DNA from: Pseudomonas sp. NFIX28
GTDB taxonomy: Bacteria; Pseudomonadota; Gammaproteobacteria; Pseudomonadales; Pseudomonadaceae
Length of the DNA stretch: 64,000 nt
Assembly (NCBI RefSeq): GCF_900107395.1
Contig: NZ_FNPW01000005.1
Location: forward strand, 373,948 to 437,947
Direction of reading: 5' to 3'
Position numbers and translations under genes: made by a program. This document shows, piece by piece, positions 28,801 through 38,926 of this stretch. Positions within the stretch are counted from its first letter, which is position 1, and each line of letters starts with the position of its first letter. The notes below the pieces were generated by a model. The model had not been told where the DNA came from. It ran no database searches and worked only from the letters and a program-made list of their open reading frames with translations.

Positions 28801-29214
28801 TCACTTCACCAGCGGCAGGTTGTCGGCTTTCCAGCTGCCAACGCCGCCGGACAGCTTGGCGGCGGTGAAGCCGGATTTCATCAGCTCGCGGGCGTGGGTG
28901 CCGGCGTGCTGACCCAGGGCGTCGACCAGGATAATGGTCTTGGCCTTGTGCTTTTCCAGCTCGCCCACGCGGGCGGCCAGTTTGTCCTGGGGAATGTTCA
29001 ACGCGCCGACGATGTGGCCCGCGGCGAAGTCCTTGGTCGGACGGATATCGATCACCACGCCCTGCTCGCTGTTGACCAGCGCGGTCAGTTCACGGGTGCT
29101 GAGGCTGCGGCCGCCGCGGCTCAGTTCGTGAGCGATCAACAGAGCCAGCAAGATGACGAAGGCGCCGACGAGCAAATAGTGTTCAGTGGCGAATTGAATC
29201 AGGTGAGCAACCAT
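28801..29214 (-). CDS. Membrane-anchored rhodanese-like protein (YibN type)
   Basis: 137 residues. One N-terminal membrane helix (HYLLVGAFVILLALLIAH) is followed by a rhodanese domain (VVIDIRPTKDFAAGHIVGALNIP). The catalytic-loop Cys is absent: the loop reads ILVDALGQHAG. Sulfur transfer is therefore unlikely, as in other YibN proteins; a binding role is inferred. Upstream of grxC and secB in one operon, divergent from gpmI. Confidence 0.88.
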   Translation of the reverse strand: MVAHLIQFATEHYLLVGAFVILLALLIAHELSRGGRSLSTRELTALVNSEQGVVIDIRPTKDFAAGHIVGALNIPQDKLAARVGELEKHKAKTIILVDALGQHAGTHARELMKSGFTAAKLSGGVGSWKADNLPLVK

Positions 29215-29364
29215 CAAGGAGGTTCCAGGGCGTTAAAATGTCGGCCAGTATACACAGCCCTCCGGGCCGGCCAAACCCCGCCCGGCGGTGACGCCACCGG
29301 AACTTCTCTTTAAACTGCCACTCCCTTTTTCCAACTTCTCCCAATCCAGCCACGAGTGGAATCT

Positions 29365-30894
29365 ATGACTACCACGCCTAAACCTTTGGTCCTGATGATT
29401 CTGGATGGCTTCGGTCACAGCGAGAGCCAGGAGTCCAACGCTATCTATGCGGCCAAGAAGCCGGTCCTCGACCGCCTGTACGCCAGCGTGCCGCATGGCC
29501 TGATCTCGGGTTCGGGCATGGATGTCGGCCTGCCGGACGGCCAGATGGGCAACTCCGAGGTCGGCCACATGAACCTCGGCGCCGGCCGTGTGGTGTACCA
29601 GGACTTCACCCGTGTCACCAAGGCCATCCGCGACGGCGAGTTCTTCGAGAACCCGACCATCTGCGCCGCCGTGGATAAAGCCGTGGCCGCCGGCAAGGCC
29701 GTGCACATCCTCGGCCTGCTGTCCGATGGCGGCGTGCACAGCCACCAGGACCATCTGGTGGCCATGGCCGAACTGGCGTTCAAGCGCGGCGCCGAGAAGA
29801 TCTACCTGCATGCCTTCCTCGACGGTCGCGACACCCCGCCAAAAAGCGCTGCCTCGTCGATCGAACTGCTGGATGAAACCTTCAAGACCCTGGGCAAGGG
29901 CCGCATCGCCAGCCTGATCGGCCGTTACTTCGCCATGGACCGCGACAACCGCTGGGACCGCGTGGCCCAGGCCTACAACCTGATCGTCGACGGCAATGGC
30001 GAATTCAACGCCGCCACCGCCCAGGAAGGCCTGCAAGCGGCCTATGAACGTGGCGAAAGCGACGAATTCGTCAAGGCCACCACCCTCGGCGAGCCGGTGA
30101 AGGTCGAAGACGGCGACGCTGTGGTGTTCATGAACTTCCGCGCCGACCGCGCCCGCGAGCTGAGCCGGGTGTTCGTCGAAGACGATTTCAAGGAATTCGA
30201 ACGCGCCCGCCAGCCGAAACTGGCCGGCTTCGTCATGCTGACCCAATACGCGGCGAGCATTCCGGCCCCTGCGGCCTTTGCCCCGGGCAGCCTGGAAAAC
30301 GTGCTGGGCGATTACCTGGCGAAAAACGGCAAGACCCAGCTGCGCATCGCCGAAACCGAGAAATACGCCCACGTGACGTTCTTCTTCTCCGGCGGCCGCG
30401 AAGAGCCGTTCCCGGGTGAAGAACGCATCCTGATCCCGTCGCCGAAAGTCGCCACCTACGACCTGCAGCCGGAAATGAGCGCGCCGGAAGTCACCGACCG
30501 GATCGTCGACGCCATCGAAAACCAGCGCTACGACGTGATCGTGGTCAACTACGCCAACGGCGACATGGTCGGCCACAGCGGCGTGTTCGACGCCGCGGTC
30601 AAGGCCGTTGAGTGCCTGGACCAGTGTGTCGGCCGGATCGTCGAGGCCCTGGAAAAGGTCGGCGGCGAAGCCCTGATCACTGCCGACCACGGCAACGTCG
30701 AGCAGATGTCCGACGCCTCCACCGGCCAGGCCCACACCGCCCATACCAGCGAGCCGGTTCCCTTCATCTATGTGGGCAAGCGCAACCTGAAAGTCCGCGA
30801 CGGCGGCGTGCTGGCTGACGTGGCGCCCACCATGCTCAAGCTGCTGGGCCTGCCGCAGCCTGCGGAAATGACTGGCACTTCAATACTGGTCTGA
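29365..30894 (+). CDS. gpmI: 2,3-bisphosphoglycerate-independent phosphoglycerate mutase
   Basis: 509 residues from the ATG at 29365, with GAGTGGA as SD; an in-frame GTG at 29356 lies inside that SD. The alkaline-phosphatase-like metal site is intact: [10 protein letters not shown] (N-term), [19 protein letters not shown] with the phospho-Ser near residue 65, and [11 protein letters not shown] plus [12 protein letters not shown] at the C-terminus. It interconverts 3- and 2-phosphoglycerate with Mn2+. First gene of gpmI-envC-ctpA-yibQ, though a terminator follows it. Confidence 0.97.
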   Translation: MTTTPKPLVLMILDGFGHSESQESNAIYAAKKPVLDRLYASVPHGLISGSGMDVGLPDGQMGNSEVGHMNLGAGRVVYQDFTRVTKAIRDGEFFENPTICAAVDKAVAAGKAVHILGLLSDGGVHSHQDHLVAMAELAFKRGAEKIYLHAFLDGRDTPPKSAASSIELLDETFKTLGKGRIASLIGRYFAMDRDNRWDRVAQAYNLIVDGNGEFNAATAQEGLQAAYERGESDEFVKATTLGEPVKVEDGDAVVFMNFRADRARELSRVFVEDDFKEFERARQPKLAGFVMLTQYAASIPAPAAFAPGSLENVLGDYLAKNGKTQLRIAETEKYAHVTFFFSGGREEPFPGEERILIPSPKVATYDLQPEMSAPEVTDRIVDAIENQRYDVIVVNYANGDMVGHSGVFDAAVKAVECLDQCVGRIVEALEKVGGEALITADHGNVEQMSDASTGQAHTAHTSEPVPFIYVGKRNLKVRDGGVLADVAPTMLKLLGLPQPAEMTGTSILV

Positions 30895-30941
30895 TATCAA
30901 AAAGGCCCAATAATTGGCCGGAAACGGCTTTTTATGACGAA

Positions 30942-30976
30942 CGCCTCAAAGCAGTTGGCTTTGAGGCGTTTTTTTT
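30942..30976 (+). terminator. Intrinsic terminator after gpmI
   Basis: CGCCTCAAAG-cagttgg-CTTTGAGGCG with T8 behind it. It may attenuate rather than abolish read-through into envC, whose own start lies 55 bp further on. Confidence 0.88.
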
Positions 30977-31030
30977 GCAGCGAGGGGCGGGCATACTAGG
31001 CCGTCCCTTTCCCTGGTGTCGCCCGCCTCT

Positions 31031-32317
31031 ATGCTTCGCGCCCTGATTACCCTTGCTCTGATCTGCCTGCTCCAACCGGCCTTCGCCGACGAGCGCGCGC
31101 AAACCCAACAACAGTTGGACGCTACGCGTCAGGACATTGCCGAGCTGAAGAAGCTGCTGGGCAAGTTGCAGGAAGAAAAGTCCGGCGTGCAGAAAGACCT
31201 GCGCGGCACCGAAACCGAGATGGGCAAGCTGGAAAAACAGGTCGAGGCCCTGCAAAAAGAGCTGAAGAAAAGCGAATCCGAGCTGCAGCGGCTCGATGAG
31301 GAGAAAAAAAAACTCCAGAGCGCGCGCATTGAACAGCAACGACTGATCGCCATCCAGGCCCGCGCGGCCTACCAGAACGGCCGCCAGGAGTACCTCAAGC
31401 TGCTGCTCAACCAGCAGAACCCGGAAAAATTCGCCCGCACCCTGACCTATTACGACTACCTGAGCCAGGCCCGCCTGGAACAACTGAAGAATTTCAACGA
31501 GACCCTGCGCCAGCTGGCCAATGTCGAGAAGGAAATCTCCCTGCAGCAAGCCCAGCTGCTGGTGCAGAAAAGCAGCCTCGACACTCAGCGTGAAGAGCTC
31601 GACAAGGTCCGCAAGGAGCGCCAGCTGGCCCTGGCCAAGCTCAATGACGACGTGAAGGCCCGTGGCGACAAGCTCAAGGCCCGCGAGCAGGACCAGGCCG
31701 ACCTGGGCAAGGTGCTCAAAACCATCGAGGAAACCCTGGCCCGCCAGGCCCGGGAGGCGGAGCAAGCGCGGCAGAAAGCGCTGCTCGCCCAGCAGGAAGC
31801 CGAAAAAAAGCGTTTGCGTGAGGCCCAGGCCGATGCCGACGACAGCCCGCGCAAGCCGCCCCGAGCGACGCCCGGCCCCTTGGTTTCCAGCGCAGGCGCC
31901 TCCTATGGAGGCCCTTTTGCTTCATCCCGGGGAAAACTTCCATGGCCGGTTGATGGTCGACTGCTGGCGCGCTTCGGCGAAAGCCGCGGCGACGATGCCC
32001 GGACCAAGTGGGACGGGGTGATGATCAGCGCCTCGGCCGGCAGCCAGGTGCATGCCGTCCATGGCGGCCGCGTCGTGTTCGCCGACTGGCTGCGCGGCGC
32101 CGGCCTGCTGGTGATCCTCGACCATGGCAACGGCTATTTGAGCCTCTACGGGCACAACCAGACGCTGCTTAAAGAAGCGGGCGATATCGTCAAGGCCGGC
32201 GAATCCATCTCCACTGTGGGTAGCAGTGGCGGACAGGGCGCGCCTGCACTGTACTTCGCTATTCGCCAGCAGGGTCGCCCAAGCGACCCGGCACAATGGT
32301 GCCGCGCACAAGGATAA
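31031..32317 (+). CDS. envC: Murein hydrolase activator EnvC
   Basis: 428 residues from the ATG at 31031. Signal peptide (MLRALITLALICLLQPAFA), long coiled coils rich in Q/E/K/L (about 25-260), a low-complexity linker and a C-terminal LytM (M23) domain. The LytM metal ligands are missing: WDGVMISA stands where active enzymes have HxGxD, and LYFAIR replaces LHFEIR. This is the normal state of EnvC, which activates amidases at the septum instead of cutting itself. Confidence 0.94.
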   Translation: MLRALITLALICLLQPAFADERAQTQQQLDATRQDIAELKKLLGKLQEEKSGVQKDLRGTETEMGKLEKQVEALQKELKKSESELQRLDEEKKKLQSARIEQQRLIAIQARAAYQNGRQEYLKLLLNQQNPEKFARTLTYYDYLSQARLEQLKNFNETLRQLANVEKEISLQQAQLLVQKSSLDTQREELDKVRKERQLALAKLNDDVKARGDKLKAREQDQADLGKVLKTIEETLARQAREAEQARQKALLAQQEAEKKRLREAQADADDSPRKPPRATPGPLVSSAGASYGGPFASSRGKLPWPVDGRLLARFGESRGDDARTKWDGVMISASAGSQVHAVHGGRVVFADWLRGAGLLVILDHGNGYLSLYGHNQTLLKEAGDIVKAGESISTVGSSGGQGAPALYFAIRQQGRPSDPAQWCRAQG

Positions 32318-32348
32318 GTGCGCCATCTCATTCAGGAGTTCGTTCGAC

Positions 32349-33659
32349 ATGCTGCATTTGTCCCGCCTCACCTCGCTGGCCCTGACGATCGCTCTGGTGA
32401 TCGGTGCGCCCCTGGCGTTTGCCGCCGAAACCGCCCAATCGACAGCCGCCACGACCACCAAGGCGCCACTGCCGCTCGAAGAGTTGCGCACCTTCGCCGA
32501 GGTCATGGACCGGATCAAGGCCGCTTATGTCGAACCCGTCGACGACAAGACCCTGCTGGAAAACGCGATCAAGGGCATGCTCAGCAACCTCGACCCGCAT
32601 TCGGCCTACCTTGGCCCTGAAGACTTCGCCGAGCTGCAGGAAAGCACCAGCGGCGAATTCGGCGGCCTGGGCATCGAAGTCGGCGCCGAGGACGGCATCA
32701 TCAAGGTGGTGTCGCCGATCGACGATACCCCGGCGTCCCGGGCCGGCATCCAGGCCGGCGACCTGATCGTCAAGATCAACGGCCAGCCGACCCGCGGCCA
32801 GAGCATGACCGAAGCCGTGGACAAGATGCGCGGCAAGATCGGCCAGAAAATCACCCTGACCCTGGTACGTGACGGCGGTGCGCCGTTCGACGTGACCCTG
32901 GCCCGCGCCATCATCCAGGTGAAAAGCGTGAAGAGCCAGCTGCTGGAGTCGGGCTACGGCTATATCCGCATCACCCAGTTCCAGGTCAAGACCGGCGAAG
33001 AAGTGTCCAAAGCCCTGGCCAAGCTGCGCAAGGACAACGGCAAGAAGCTCAACGGCATCGTCCTCGACCTGCGCAACAACCCGGGCGGCGTATTGCAGGC
33101 GGCGGTGGAAGTGGTCGACCACTTCATCACCAAGGGCCTGATCGTCTACACCAAGGGCCGCATCGCCAACTCCGAGCTGCGCTTCTCCGCCACCGGCAAG
33201 GACGAAAGCGAAGCGGTACCAATGGTGGTGCTGATCAACGGCGGCAGCGCCTCGGCTTCGGAGATCGTCGCCGGCGCCCTGCAGGACCAGAAACGCGCCG
33301 TGGTGATGGGCACGCCAAGCTTCGGCAAGGGCTCGGTGCAAACCGTGCTGCCGCTGAACAACGACCGCGCGCTGAAGATCACCACCGCGCTGTACTTCAC
33401 GCCGAACGGCCGCTCGATCCAGGCCCAGGGCATCGTGCCGGACATCGAGGTGCGTCGCGCCAAGATCACCAGCGAAGCGCAGGACAATGAATACTTCAAG
33501 GAAGCCGACCTGCAAGGCCACCTGGGCAATGGCAATGGCGGCGCCGACAAGCCGACTGCTTCCGGCAGCAAGCCCAAGCCGATGCCGCAGGACGACGATT
33601 ACCAGCTGGCCCAGGCCCTCAGCCTGCTCAAGGGCCTGAGCATCACCCGCAGCAAGTGA
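32349..33659 (+). CDS. ctpA: C-terminal processing protease (S41 family)
   Basis: 436 residues. Signal peptide (ending PLAFAAE), a PDZ domain (GGLGIEVGAEDGIIKVVSPI, about 95-180) and the S41 protease core. The Ser nucleophile lies in GGSASASEIVAGAL and the general-base Lys in FGKGSVQTVLPL. A periplasmic protease that, in pseudomonads, degrades peptidoglycan cross-link hydrolases with a TPR lipoprotein partner. 31 bp after envC; same operon. Confidence 0.95.
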   Translation: MLHLSRLTSLALTIALVIGAPLAFAAETAQSTAATTTKAPLPLEELRTFAEVMDRIKAAYVEPVDDKTLLENAIKGMLSNLDPHSAYLGPEDFAELQESTSGEFGGLGIEVGAEDGIIKVVSPIDDTPASRAGIQAGDLIVKINGQPTRGQSMTEAVDKMRGKIGQKITLTLVRDGGAPFDVTLARAIIQVKSVKSQLLESGYGYIRITQFQVKTGEEVSKALAKLRKDNGKKLNGIVLDLRNNPGGVLQAAVEVVDHFITKGLIVYTKGRIANSELRFSATGKDESEAVPMVVLINGGSASASEIVAGALQDQKRAVVMGTPSFGKGSVQTVLPLNNDRALKITTALYFTPNGRSIQAQGIVPDIEVRRAKITSEAQDNEYFKEADLQGHLGNGNGGADKPTASGSKPKPMPQDDDYQLAQALSLLKGLSITRSK

Positions 33660-33667
33660 TGGAACCC

Positions 33668-33719
33668 ATCGCGAGCAAGCCCGCCGCCTCCTCCGCAGGA
33701 GCGAAGCTTGCTCGCGATA
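33668..33719. repeat. REP inverted pair after ctpA
   Basis: ATCGCGAGCAAGC...GCTTGCTCGCGAT, immediately after the ctpA stop. Confidence 0.75.
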
Positions 33720-33765
33720 GCCTCATCATGGCCGCCACACCCCGCCAAGGCTTTACCCGAACCCT

Positions 33766-34581
33766 ATGTTGCAAATCCCCATGACCAAACGCCAACCCCA
33801 TTCAAGGTGGCTGTCGGGGCTCATGGCCGGGCTCCTGTGCCTTCTCCCCTGCACCTCGCCCCAGGCCGCCGAGCCCGCTCCGCGCAAGGCCTACCTGAGC
33901 CTGATCATCGACGACCTGGGGCAGAACCTGCCGCGCGATCGCCGCGTGCTGGCCCTGCCGGGCCCGGTGACCACGGCGATCATGCCCGACACGCCGCACG
34001 CCACCGAGTTCGCCCGCGAAGCCCACCGCGCCGGCAAGATCGTCATCCTGCACATGCCCATGGACCCGGCCACCGGGCCCTTCGCCTGGCACCCCGAGCT
34101 GCCCGTCGCAGAGCTGCAAAAGCGCCTCGACGCCGCCTTCAAGGCCGTGCCCTACACCAGCGGCATCAATAACCACATGGGCAGCCGCATGACCTCCCAG
34201 CCCCAGGCCATGGCCTGGCTGATGGCGGAGTTGCAGCGCCGCCACAAGTTCTTTGTCGACAGCCGCACCAGCGCCAGGACCGTGGCCGCCGCCGAGGCCC
34301 AGAAGATCGGCCTGGCCAGCGTATCCCGCGATGTGTTCCTCGACGACGAACGCACCGAAGAGGCCATCAGCCATCAATTGCAGACCGCGATCGACCTGGC
34401 GCGCAAGCAGGGCTCGGCGGTGATGATCGGCCATCCCTACCCGCAGACCCTGGCCGTGCTCGAGCGCGAACTGCCCAGGCTCAAGGCCCAGGGCATCGAC
34501 TGGATCGATATCAAGTTGATGATCAGCGTGCGCAGCAACAGGGCCATGGCTGGGCACGGCAAGGATGGGGTTTACCGCTGA
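33766..34581 (+). CDS. Divergent polysaccharide deacetylase family protein (YibQ type)
   Basis: 271 residues with an N-terminal signal peptide (second possible start at 33781). Core motifs: LIIDDLGQNLPRD near 45-57, HMPMDP, INNHMGSRMT near 136-145, the FFVDSRTS motif and a C-terminal HPYPQTL. These map on the NodB-type barrel, with the motif-1 Asp pair preserved. Substrate unknown; its place after envC and ctpA suggests a murein or outer-surface polysaccharide. Confidence 0.87.
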   Translation: MLQIPMTKRQPHSRWLSGLMAGLLCLLPCTSPQAAEPAPRKAYLSLIIDDLGQNLPRDRRVLALPGPVTTAIMPDTPHATEFAREAHRAGKIVILHMPMDPATGPFAWHPELPVAELQKRLDAAFKAVPYTSGINNHMGSRMTSQPQAMAWLMAELQRRHKFFVDSRTSARTVAAAEAQKIGLASVSRDVFLDDERTEEAISHQLQTAIDLARKQGSAVMIGHPYPQTLAVLERELPRLKAQGIDWIDIKLMISVRSNRAMAGHGKDGVYR

Positions 34582-34606
34582 GGTTGGGTGGCGTCGGGCT
34601 GGACGC

Positions 34607-34685
34607 ATCGCGGGCAAGCCTCGCTCCTACATGGCGCGATTGCCACAAACGCCCTGAATCCGTAGGAGCGAGGCTTGCCCGCGAT
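34607..34685. repeat. REP inverted pair
   Basis: ATCGCGGGCAAGCCTCGCTC and its inverse around a 37-nt loop, between the convergent yibQ-like and binding-protein genes. Confidence 0.85.
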
Positions 34686-34702
34686 ACTCAACTGCACTTT
34701 GC

Positions 34703-35458
34703 CTACAGATAACGCCCCATGATTTCTTCCACCAGCCCTTCCTGGCGCAGCTGATCCAGCGCGGCTTGCAGCTGGACGACGGTCTCGTCCGGCACCTCTT
34801 TGTTCAGCGCCAGGTACAGCTGGGCACTGTGAAAGCGCAGCACGGTCTTGAGCCCGGTCACGCCCTCCTGCCGGGCCAGATAGCGCCCGGCGGGGTCGCC
34901 GGTGGCCCACAGGTCGATCTGGCCGCCGACCAGCTTCCTGGCGTTGTCCTGGTCCCTCAACACCACCAGCGGCTTGAGCCCTTGCTTGGCCAGGGTCTCG
35001 GCGATGGCGTCGCCCTTGTAGGCGCCGATCCGGTAGTTGCGCGCCTGCTCCAGCGATTGCAGGGCGATCTTGCTGTCGCCCCGGGCCAGCATGATCCAGT
35101 CATCCGGGCCGATGGGGCCGACCCATTTGAACAGCGCTTCGCGCTCCGGCAGCCGCGCCATGACAAACACGCCATAGCCGGGCTGTTCCAGGGCCAGCTT
35201 GTAGATGCGCTCCCAGGGAAAGCGCAGGGTCAGGCTGTAATTGATCCCGGCACGCTTGAACATTTCGCGGACGATATCCACGGCAATGCCGTGGATATTC
35301 TCGCCCTGGGCGAAGTTCTTGCCATTGGTGGCCATGTTGTAGGGAGGGAAGTTTTCCGTCAGCAGCACCAGGGAGGTGCCGGATGTTTGCGCTGCGCGAG
35401 CGCCTGCGGCGAAGAATACCGAAGCGCTGACAAGAACAAGAAAAAGACGTTTGAACAT
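34703..35458 (-). CDS. Periplasmic solute-binding protein, SBP_bac_3 family
   Basis: 251 residues with a signal peptide (ending ARAA) and the amino-acid type binding fold: LVLLTENFPPYNM near 30-42, HGIAVDIVREMFKRAG near 56-71 and IGAYKGDAIAETLA in lobe 2. No permease or ATPase genes are next to it, so it may be an orphan receptor or join a transporter encoded elsewhere. Transcribed away from hisF. Ligand unknown. Confidence 0.85.
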   Translation of the reverse strand: MFKRLFLVLVSASVFFAAGARAAQTSGTSLVLLTENFPPYNMATNGKNFAQGENIHGIAVDIVREMFKRAGINYSLTLRFPWERIYKLALEQPGYGVFVMARLPEREALFKWVGPIGPDDWIMLARGDSKIALQSLEQARNYRIGAYKGDAIAETLAKQGLKPLVVLRDQDNARKLVGGQIDLWATGDPAGRYLARQEGVTGLKTVLRFHSAQLYLALNKEVPDETVVQLQAALDQLRQEGLVEEIMGRYL

Positions 35459-35576
35459 GACGGGCTACCGGAATCCATGGCGTGCCCAAGAGTGCCGCGA
35501 GCCCGCCATGCTGTCCAGTGGCTAGGCTCCGTACGCAAGCTCGCCCGGTGGCGACCAGGCGATTTACGTACAAGGC

Positions 35577-36347
35577 CTAGCGCACGACGATGCCGCGATG
35601 CGCCATATAAGCCTTGGCTTCGGGAACGGTGTATTCGCCGAAGTGGAAAATGCTCGCTGCCAGCACCGCACTGGCGTGGCCTTCGAGGATGCCGTCGGCC
35701 AGGTGCTGCAGGTTGCCGACGCCGCCCGACGCAATCACCGGAATGCCCAGGGCATCGCTGATGGCGCGGGTCACGCCCAGGTCGAAACCGTTTTTCATGC
35801 CGTCCTGATCCATGCTGGTCAGCAGGATTTCGCCGGCGCCCAGGCCTTCCATCTTCTTCGCCCACTCCACCGCGTCCAGCCCGGTAGGCTTGCGCCCGCC
35901 GTGGGTGAAGATCTCCCAGCGCGGGGTTTCGCCCGGCGCGGAAACCTTCTTCGCATCGATGGCGACGACGATGCATTGCGAGCCGAAATGCTGCGCCGCT
36001 TCGCCGACGAATTCCGGGTTGAACACCGCCGCGGTGTTGATCGAGACCTTGTCCGCGCCGGCATTGAGCAGGTTGCGGATGTCTTGCACGGTGCGCACGC
36101 CACCGCCGACGGTCAGCGGGATGAACACCTGGCTGGCCATGCGCTCGACGGTATGCAGCGTGGTGTCGCGGCCATCGACGCTGGCGGTGATGTCGAGAAA
36201 GGTAATTTCGTCCGCGCCCTGCTCGTCATAGCGACGGGCGATTTCCACCGGGTCGCCGGCATCGCGGATGTTCTCGAACTTGACACCCTTGACCACCCGG
36301 CCGTTGTCCACGTCCAGGCAAGGGATGATGCGTTTAGCCAGCGCCAT
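35577..36347 (-). CDS. hisF: Imidazole glycerol phosphate synthase, cyclase subunit
   Basis: 256 residues, a (beta/alpha)8 barrel. Catalytic Asp pair in [12 protein letters not shown] (near residue 11) and [10 protein letters not shown] (near residue 130); phosphate loops in [11 protein letters not shown] and [11 protein letters not shown]. It joins HisH to make IGP and AICAR from PRFAR and ammonia. Last gene of hisB-hisH-(DUF2164)-hisA-hisF. Confidence 0.98.
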   Translation of the reverse strand: MALAKRIIPCLDVDNGRVVKGVKFENIRDAGDPVEIARRYDEQGADEITFLDITASVDGRDTTLHTVERMASQVFIPLTVGGGVRTVQDIRNLLNAGADKVSINTAAVFNPEFVGEAAQHFGSQCIVVAIDAKKVSAPGETPRWEIFTHGGRKPTGLDAVEWAKKMEGLGAGEILLTSMDQDGMKNGFDLGVTRAISDALGIPVIASGGVGNLQHLADGILEGHASAVLAASIFHFGEYTVPEAKAYMAHRGIVVR

Positions 36348-36356
36348 GGTGAGTCC

Positions 36357-37094
36357 TCAGCCTTGGTACGAATCGCAGAAGGCTTGCGCCTCGGCGACAT
36401 CGAGGGTGCCTTCGTAGATCGCCCGGCCGGTGATCGCGCCGATGATCCCCGGGGCCTTGGCATCCAGCAGGGCCTTGATGTCGCCCAGGTTGTGGATACC
36501 GCCGGAAGCGATCACCGGGATCTTGGTGGCAGCGGCCAGGGCAGCGGTGAAGGGCACGTTGCAGCCCTGCATCATGCCGTCTTTGGCGATGTCGGTATAA
36601 ACGATGGCGGACACGCCGTCGGCTTCGAAGCGCTTGGCCAGGTCGATGACCTGCACGCTACTGACCTCGGCCCAGCCGTCGGTGGCGACGAAGCCGTCCT
36701 TGGCGTCGAGGCCGACGATTACTTTGCCCGGGAAGGCGCGGCAGGCCTCGGCGACGAATTCGGGTTCCTTCACCGCCTTGGTGCCGATAATCACGTAGCT
36801 CACGCCGGCCTTGACGTAGTGCTCGATGGTTTCCAGCGAGCGGATGCCGCCACCGATCTGGATCGGCAGGTTCGGGTAGCGCTTGGCGATGGCGGTGACC
36901 ACTTCGCCATTGACCGGCTGGCCTTCGAAGGCGCCGTTCAGGTCGACCAGATGCAGACGGCGGCAACCGCCCTCCACCCACTTGGCAGCCATGCTCACCG
37001 GGTCATCGGAGAACACCGTGGAATCTTCCATGCGGCCTTGGCGCAGACGTACACAGGCACCGTCTTTGAGATCGATAGCGGGGATAATCAGCAT
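36357..37094 (-). CDS. hisA: ProFAR isomerase
   Basis: 245 residues from the ATG at 37094 ([20 protein letters not shown]). A (beta/alpha)8 barrel homologous to HisF, with Asp8 in AIDLKDG, the second Asp in [13 protein letters not shown], and [10 protein letters not shown]. It performs the Amadori rearrangement of the histidine pathway. 9 bp before hisF. Confidence 0.98.
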   Translation of the reverse strand: MLIIPAIDLKDGACVRLRQGRMEDSTVFSDDPVSMAAKWVEGGCRRLHLVDLNGAFEGQPVNGEVVTAIAKRYPNLPIQIGGGIRSLETIEHYVKAGVSYVIIGTKAVKEPEFVAEACRAFPGKVIVGLDAKDGFVATDGWAEVSSVQVIDLAKRFEADGVSAIVYTDIAKDGMMQGCNVPFTAALAAATKIPVIASGGIHNLGDIKALLDAKAPGIIGAITGRAIYEGTLDVAEAQAFCDSYQG

Positions 37095-37136
37095 CTGGCA
37101 AACCTTCAAATTCGATTGTTCAGCTTCACTCGGGAA

Positions 37137-37397
37137 TCAGTTTTTCTCGAGCGCCCACAAGTCGCTTTCGATGCTTTCAAACCGCTCTTTGAGGTGGGTC
37201 TGCACATCGAAAATCGCCCTGTTGTAATAGTGCGGAGCAATTTCGCGGGTAAACAGTTCAAGAATCTCGGCCGCCTCGAACGAGCCCAGGTCGAGCTCGA
37301 AGCGATCTTCCATGAAACGCTGGATCTTCTGATTGGCCTCACTTTCCTGCTCGGGCGTGAGGCTCAGGATCGGCGGTTTGGACTTCTTGATAGCCAT
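37137..37397 (-). CDS. DUF2164 family protein
   Basis: 86 residues, helical. It contains LDLGSFEAAEILELFTREIAP (written in two parts: LDLGSFEAAEILEL and FTREIAPHYYNRAI), the family's conserved centre. It sits between hisH and hisA and abuts the hisH stop (37397/37398), so it is translated with the his genes. No role in histidine synthesis is known. Confidence 0.88.
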   Translation of the reverse strand: MAIKKSKPPILSLTPEQESEANQKIQRFMEDRFELDLGSFEAAEILELFTREIAPHYYNRAIFDVQTHLKERFESIESDLWALEKN

Positions 37398-38036
37398 TTA
37401 CCAGCGACCGTCCCACGCCGCGAAGTTCTGCAGCAGTTGCAGGCCGTGGGTATGGCTTTTTTCCGGGTGGAACTGCACGGCAAAGCGCGAACCTTCAGCC
37501 AGCGCCGCGGCGAAATCGACGCCGTAGTGACCGCCACCGACCACCTGCCGCGCGTTGCCGGCGGCGATGTAGTAGCTGTGCACGAAGTAGAAGCGCGCCA
37601 GGTCCGGGATGTCGTGCCACAGCGGGTGGCTGACCTTCTGCTGCACTTCGTTCCAGCCCATGTGCGGGACTTTCAGGTGCTCGCCGTCTTCATGCAGGTC
37701 CTTGCCGAAGAACTTCACCTGGCCGGGAAACAGGCCGATGCAGTCGACGCCGTCGTTCTCTTCGCTGCGGTCGAGCAAGGCTTGCATGCCCACGCAGATG
37801 CCGAGGAATGGACGGTCCTGACTGACTTCACGCACCAGCGCGTCGAAGCCCAGGCGACGGATCTCCGCCATGCAGTCGCGAATCGCGCCGACACCGGGAA
37901 ATACCACCCGGTCGGCTTCGCGAATCACAGCGGCATCGCTGGTGATCAAAACCTTGCCGGCGCCGACGTGCTCGAGGGCCTTGGCCACCGAGTGCAGGTT
38001 GCCCATGCCGTAATCGATAACCGCGACCGTCTGCAT
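37398..38036 (-). CDS. hisH: Imidazole glycerol phosphate synthase, glutaminase subunit
   Basis: 212 residues. Class I glutamine amidotransferase with the Cys nucleophile in [11 protein letters not shown] (near 84) and the His-Glu pair in [12 protein letters not shown] (near 193-195). It supplies ammonia to HisF. It overlaps hisB by 1 nt. Confidence 0.98.
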   Translation of the reverse strand: MQTVAVIDYGMGNLHSVAKALEHVGAGKVLITSDAAVIREADRVVFPGVGAIRDCMAEIRRLGFDALVREVSQDRPFLGICVGMQALLDRSEENDGVDCIGLFPGQVKFFGKDLHEDGEHLKVPHMGWNEVQQKVSHPLWHDIPDLARFYFVHSYYIAAGNARQVVGGGHYGVDFAAALAEGSRFAVQFHPEKSHTHGLQLLQNFAAWDGRW

Positions 38037-38629
38037 TACAGCACGCCCTTGGTCGAAGGCATCTGCCCGGCCATGCGGTCATCCAGCTCCACGGCCATGC
38101 GCAGGGCGCGGCCGAAAGCCTTGAACACGGTTTCGATCTGGTGGTGGGTGTTGTGCCCGCGCAGGTTGTCGATGTGCAGGGTGACGTTGGCGTGGTTGAC
38201 GAAGCCCTGGAAGAATTCCTGGAACAGGTCGACATCGAAGCCGCCCACGGTGGCGCGGGTGTAAGGCACGTGCATCTGCAGGCCGGGACGGCCGGAGAAG
38301 TCGATCACCACGCGCGACAGCGCTTCATCGAGCGGCACGTAGGCGTGGCCGTAGCGGCGGATGCCCTTCTTGTCGCCGATGGCTTTGGTGAAGGCCTGGC
38401 CCAGGGTGATACCGACATCCTCCACGGTGTGGTGGTCGTCGATATGCAAGTCGCCTTTGCTTTCGATATCCAGGTCGATCAGCCCGTGACGGGCGATCTG
38501 GTCCAGCATGTGCTCAAGGAAGGGAACCCCGATATCGAATCGGGCCTTTCCGGTGCCATCCAGGTTGATCGAGGCTTTGATCTGGGTTTCCAGAGTGTCG
38601 CGCTCGACGGACGCCTTACGTTCGGCCAT
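38036..38629 (-). CDS. hisB: Imidazoleglycerol-phosphate dehydratase
   Basis: 197 residues from the ATG at 38629. Monofunctional IGPD with the two metal-binding repeats [12 protein letters not shown] (near 69-80) and [12 protein letters not shown] (near 164-175). It dehydrates IGP to imidazole acetol phosphate. First gene of the his cluster; the 294-bp gap upstream holds a REP pair and presumably the promoter. Confidence 0.98.
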   Translation of the reverse strand: MAERKASVERDTLETQIKASINLDGTGKARFDIGVPFLEHMLDQIARHGLIDLDIESKGDLHIDDHHTVEDVGITLGQAFTKAIGDKKGIRRYGHAYVPLDEALSRVVIDFSGRPGLQMHVPYTRATVGGFDVDLFQEFFQGFVNHANVTLHIDNLRGHNTHHQIETVFKAFGRALRMAVELDDRMAGQMPSTKGVL

Positions 38630-38792
38630 CACCAGCTCCGCAAAATCATTGGGCGAAAAAGGCGAACATTATAGGCCGGACGGCGGCTAAACAGGAACAC
38701 GCAGGACAAGATCCTGACGGGCTGGAGCCAATAAAGCCGGGGCTGTACCTGTCATGACAAGCAATATGGCCACGGCCAATCACAAATCCTCC

Positions 38793-38884
38793 GTAGGAGC
38801 GAGGCTTGCCCGCGAACAGGATCGCGCGGTGCGCCAGGCATGTCCCGCTATCGTTCGCTCATCGCGGGCAAGCCTCGCTCCTAC
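38793..38884. repeat. REP inverted pair upstream of hisB
   Basis: GTAGGAGCGAGGCTTGCCCG and its inverse flank a 47-nt loop between the hisB start and the MFS gene stop. Confidence 0.85.
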
Positions 38885-38926
38885 GGGAAGGTGGTGCGCC
38901 TGGCTGTCGCGCCAGGCGCAAGGTGC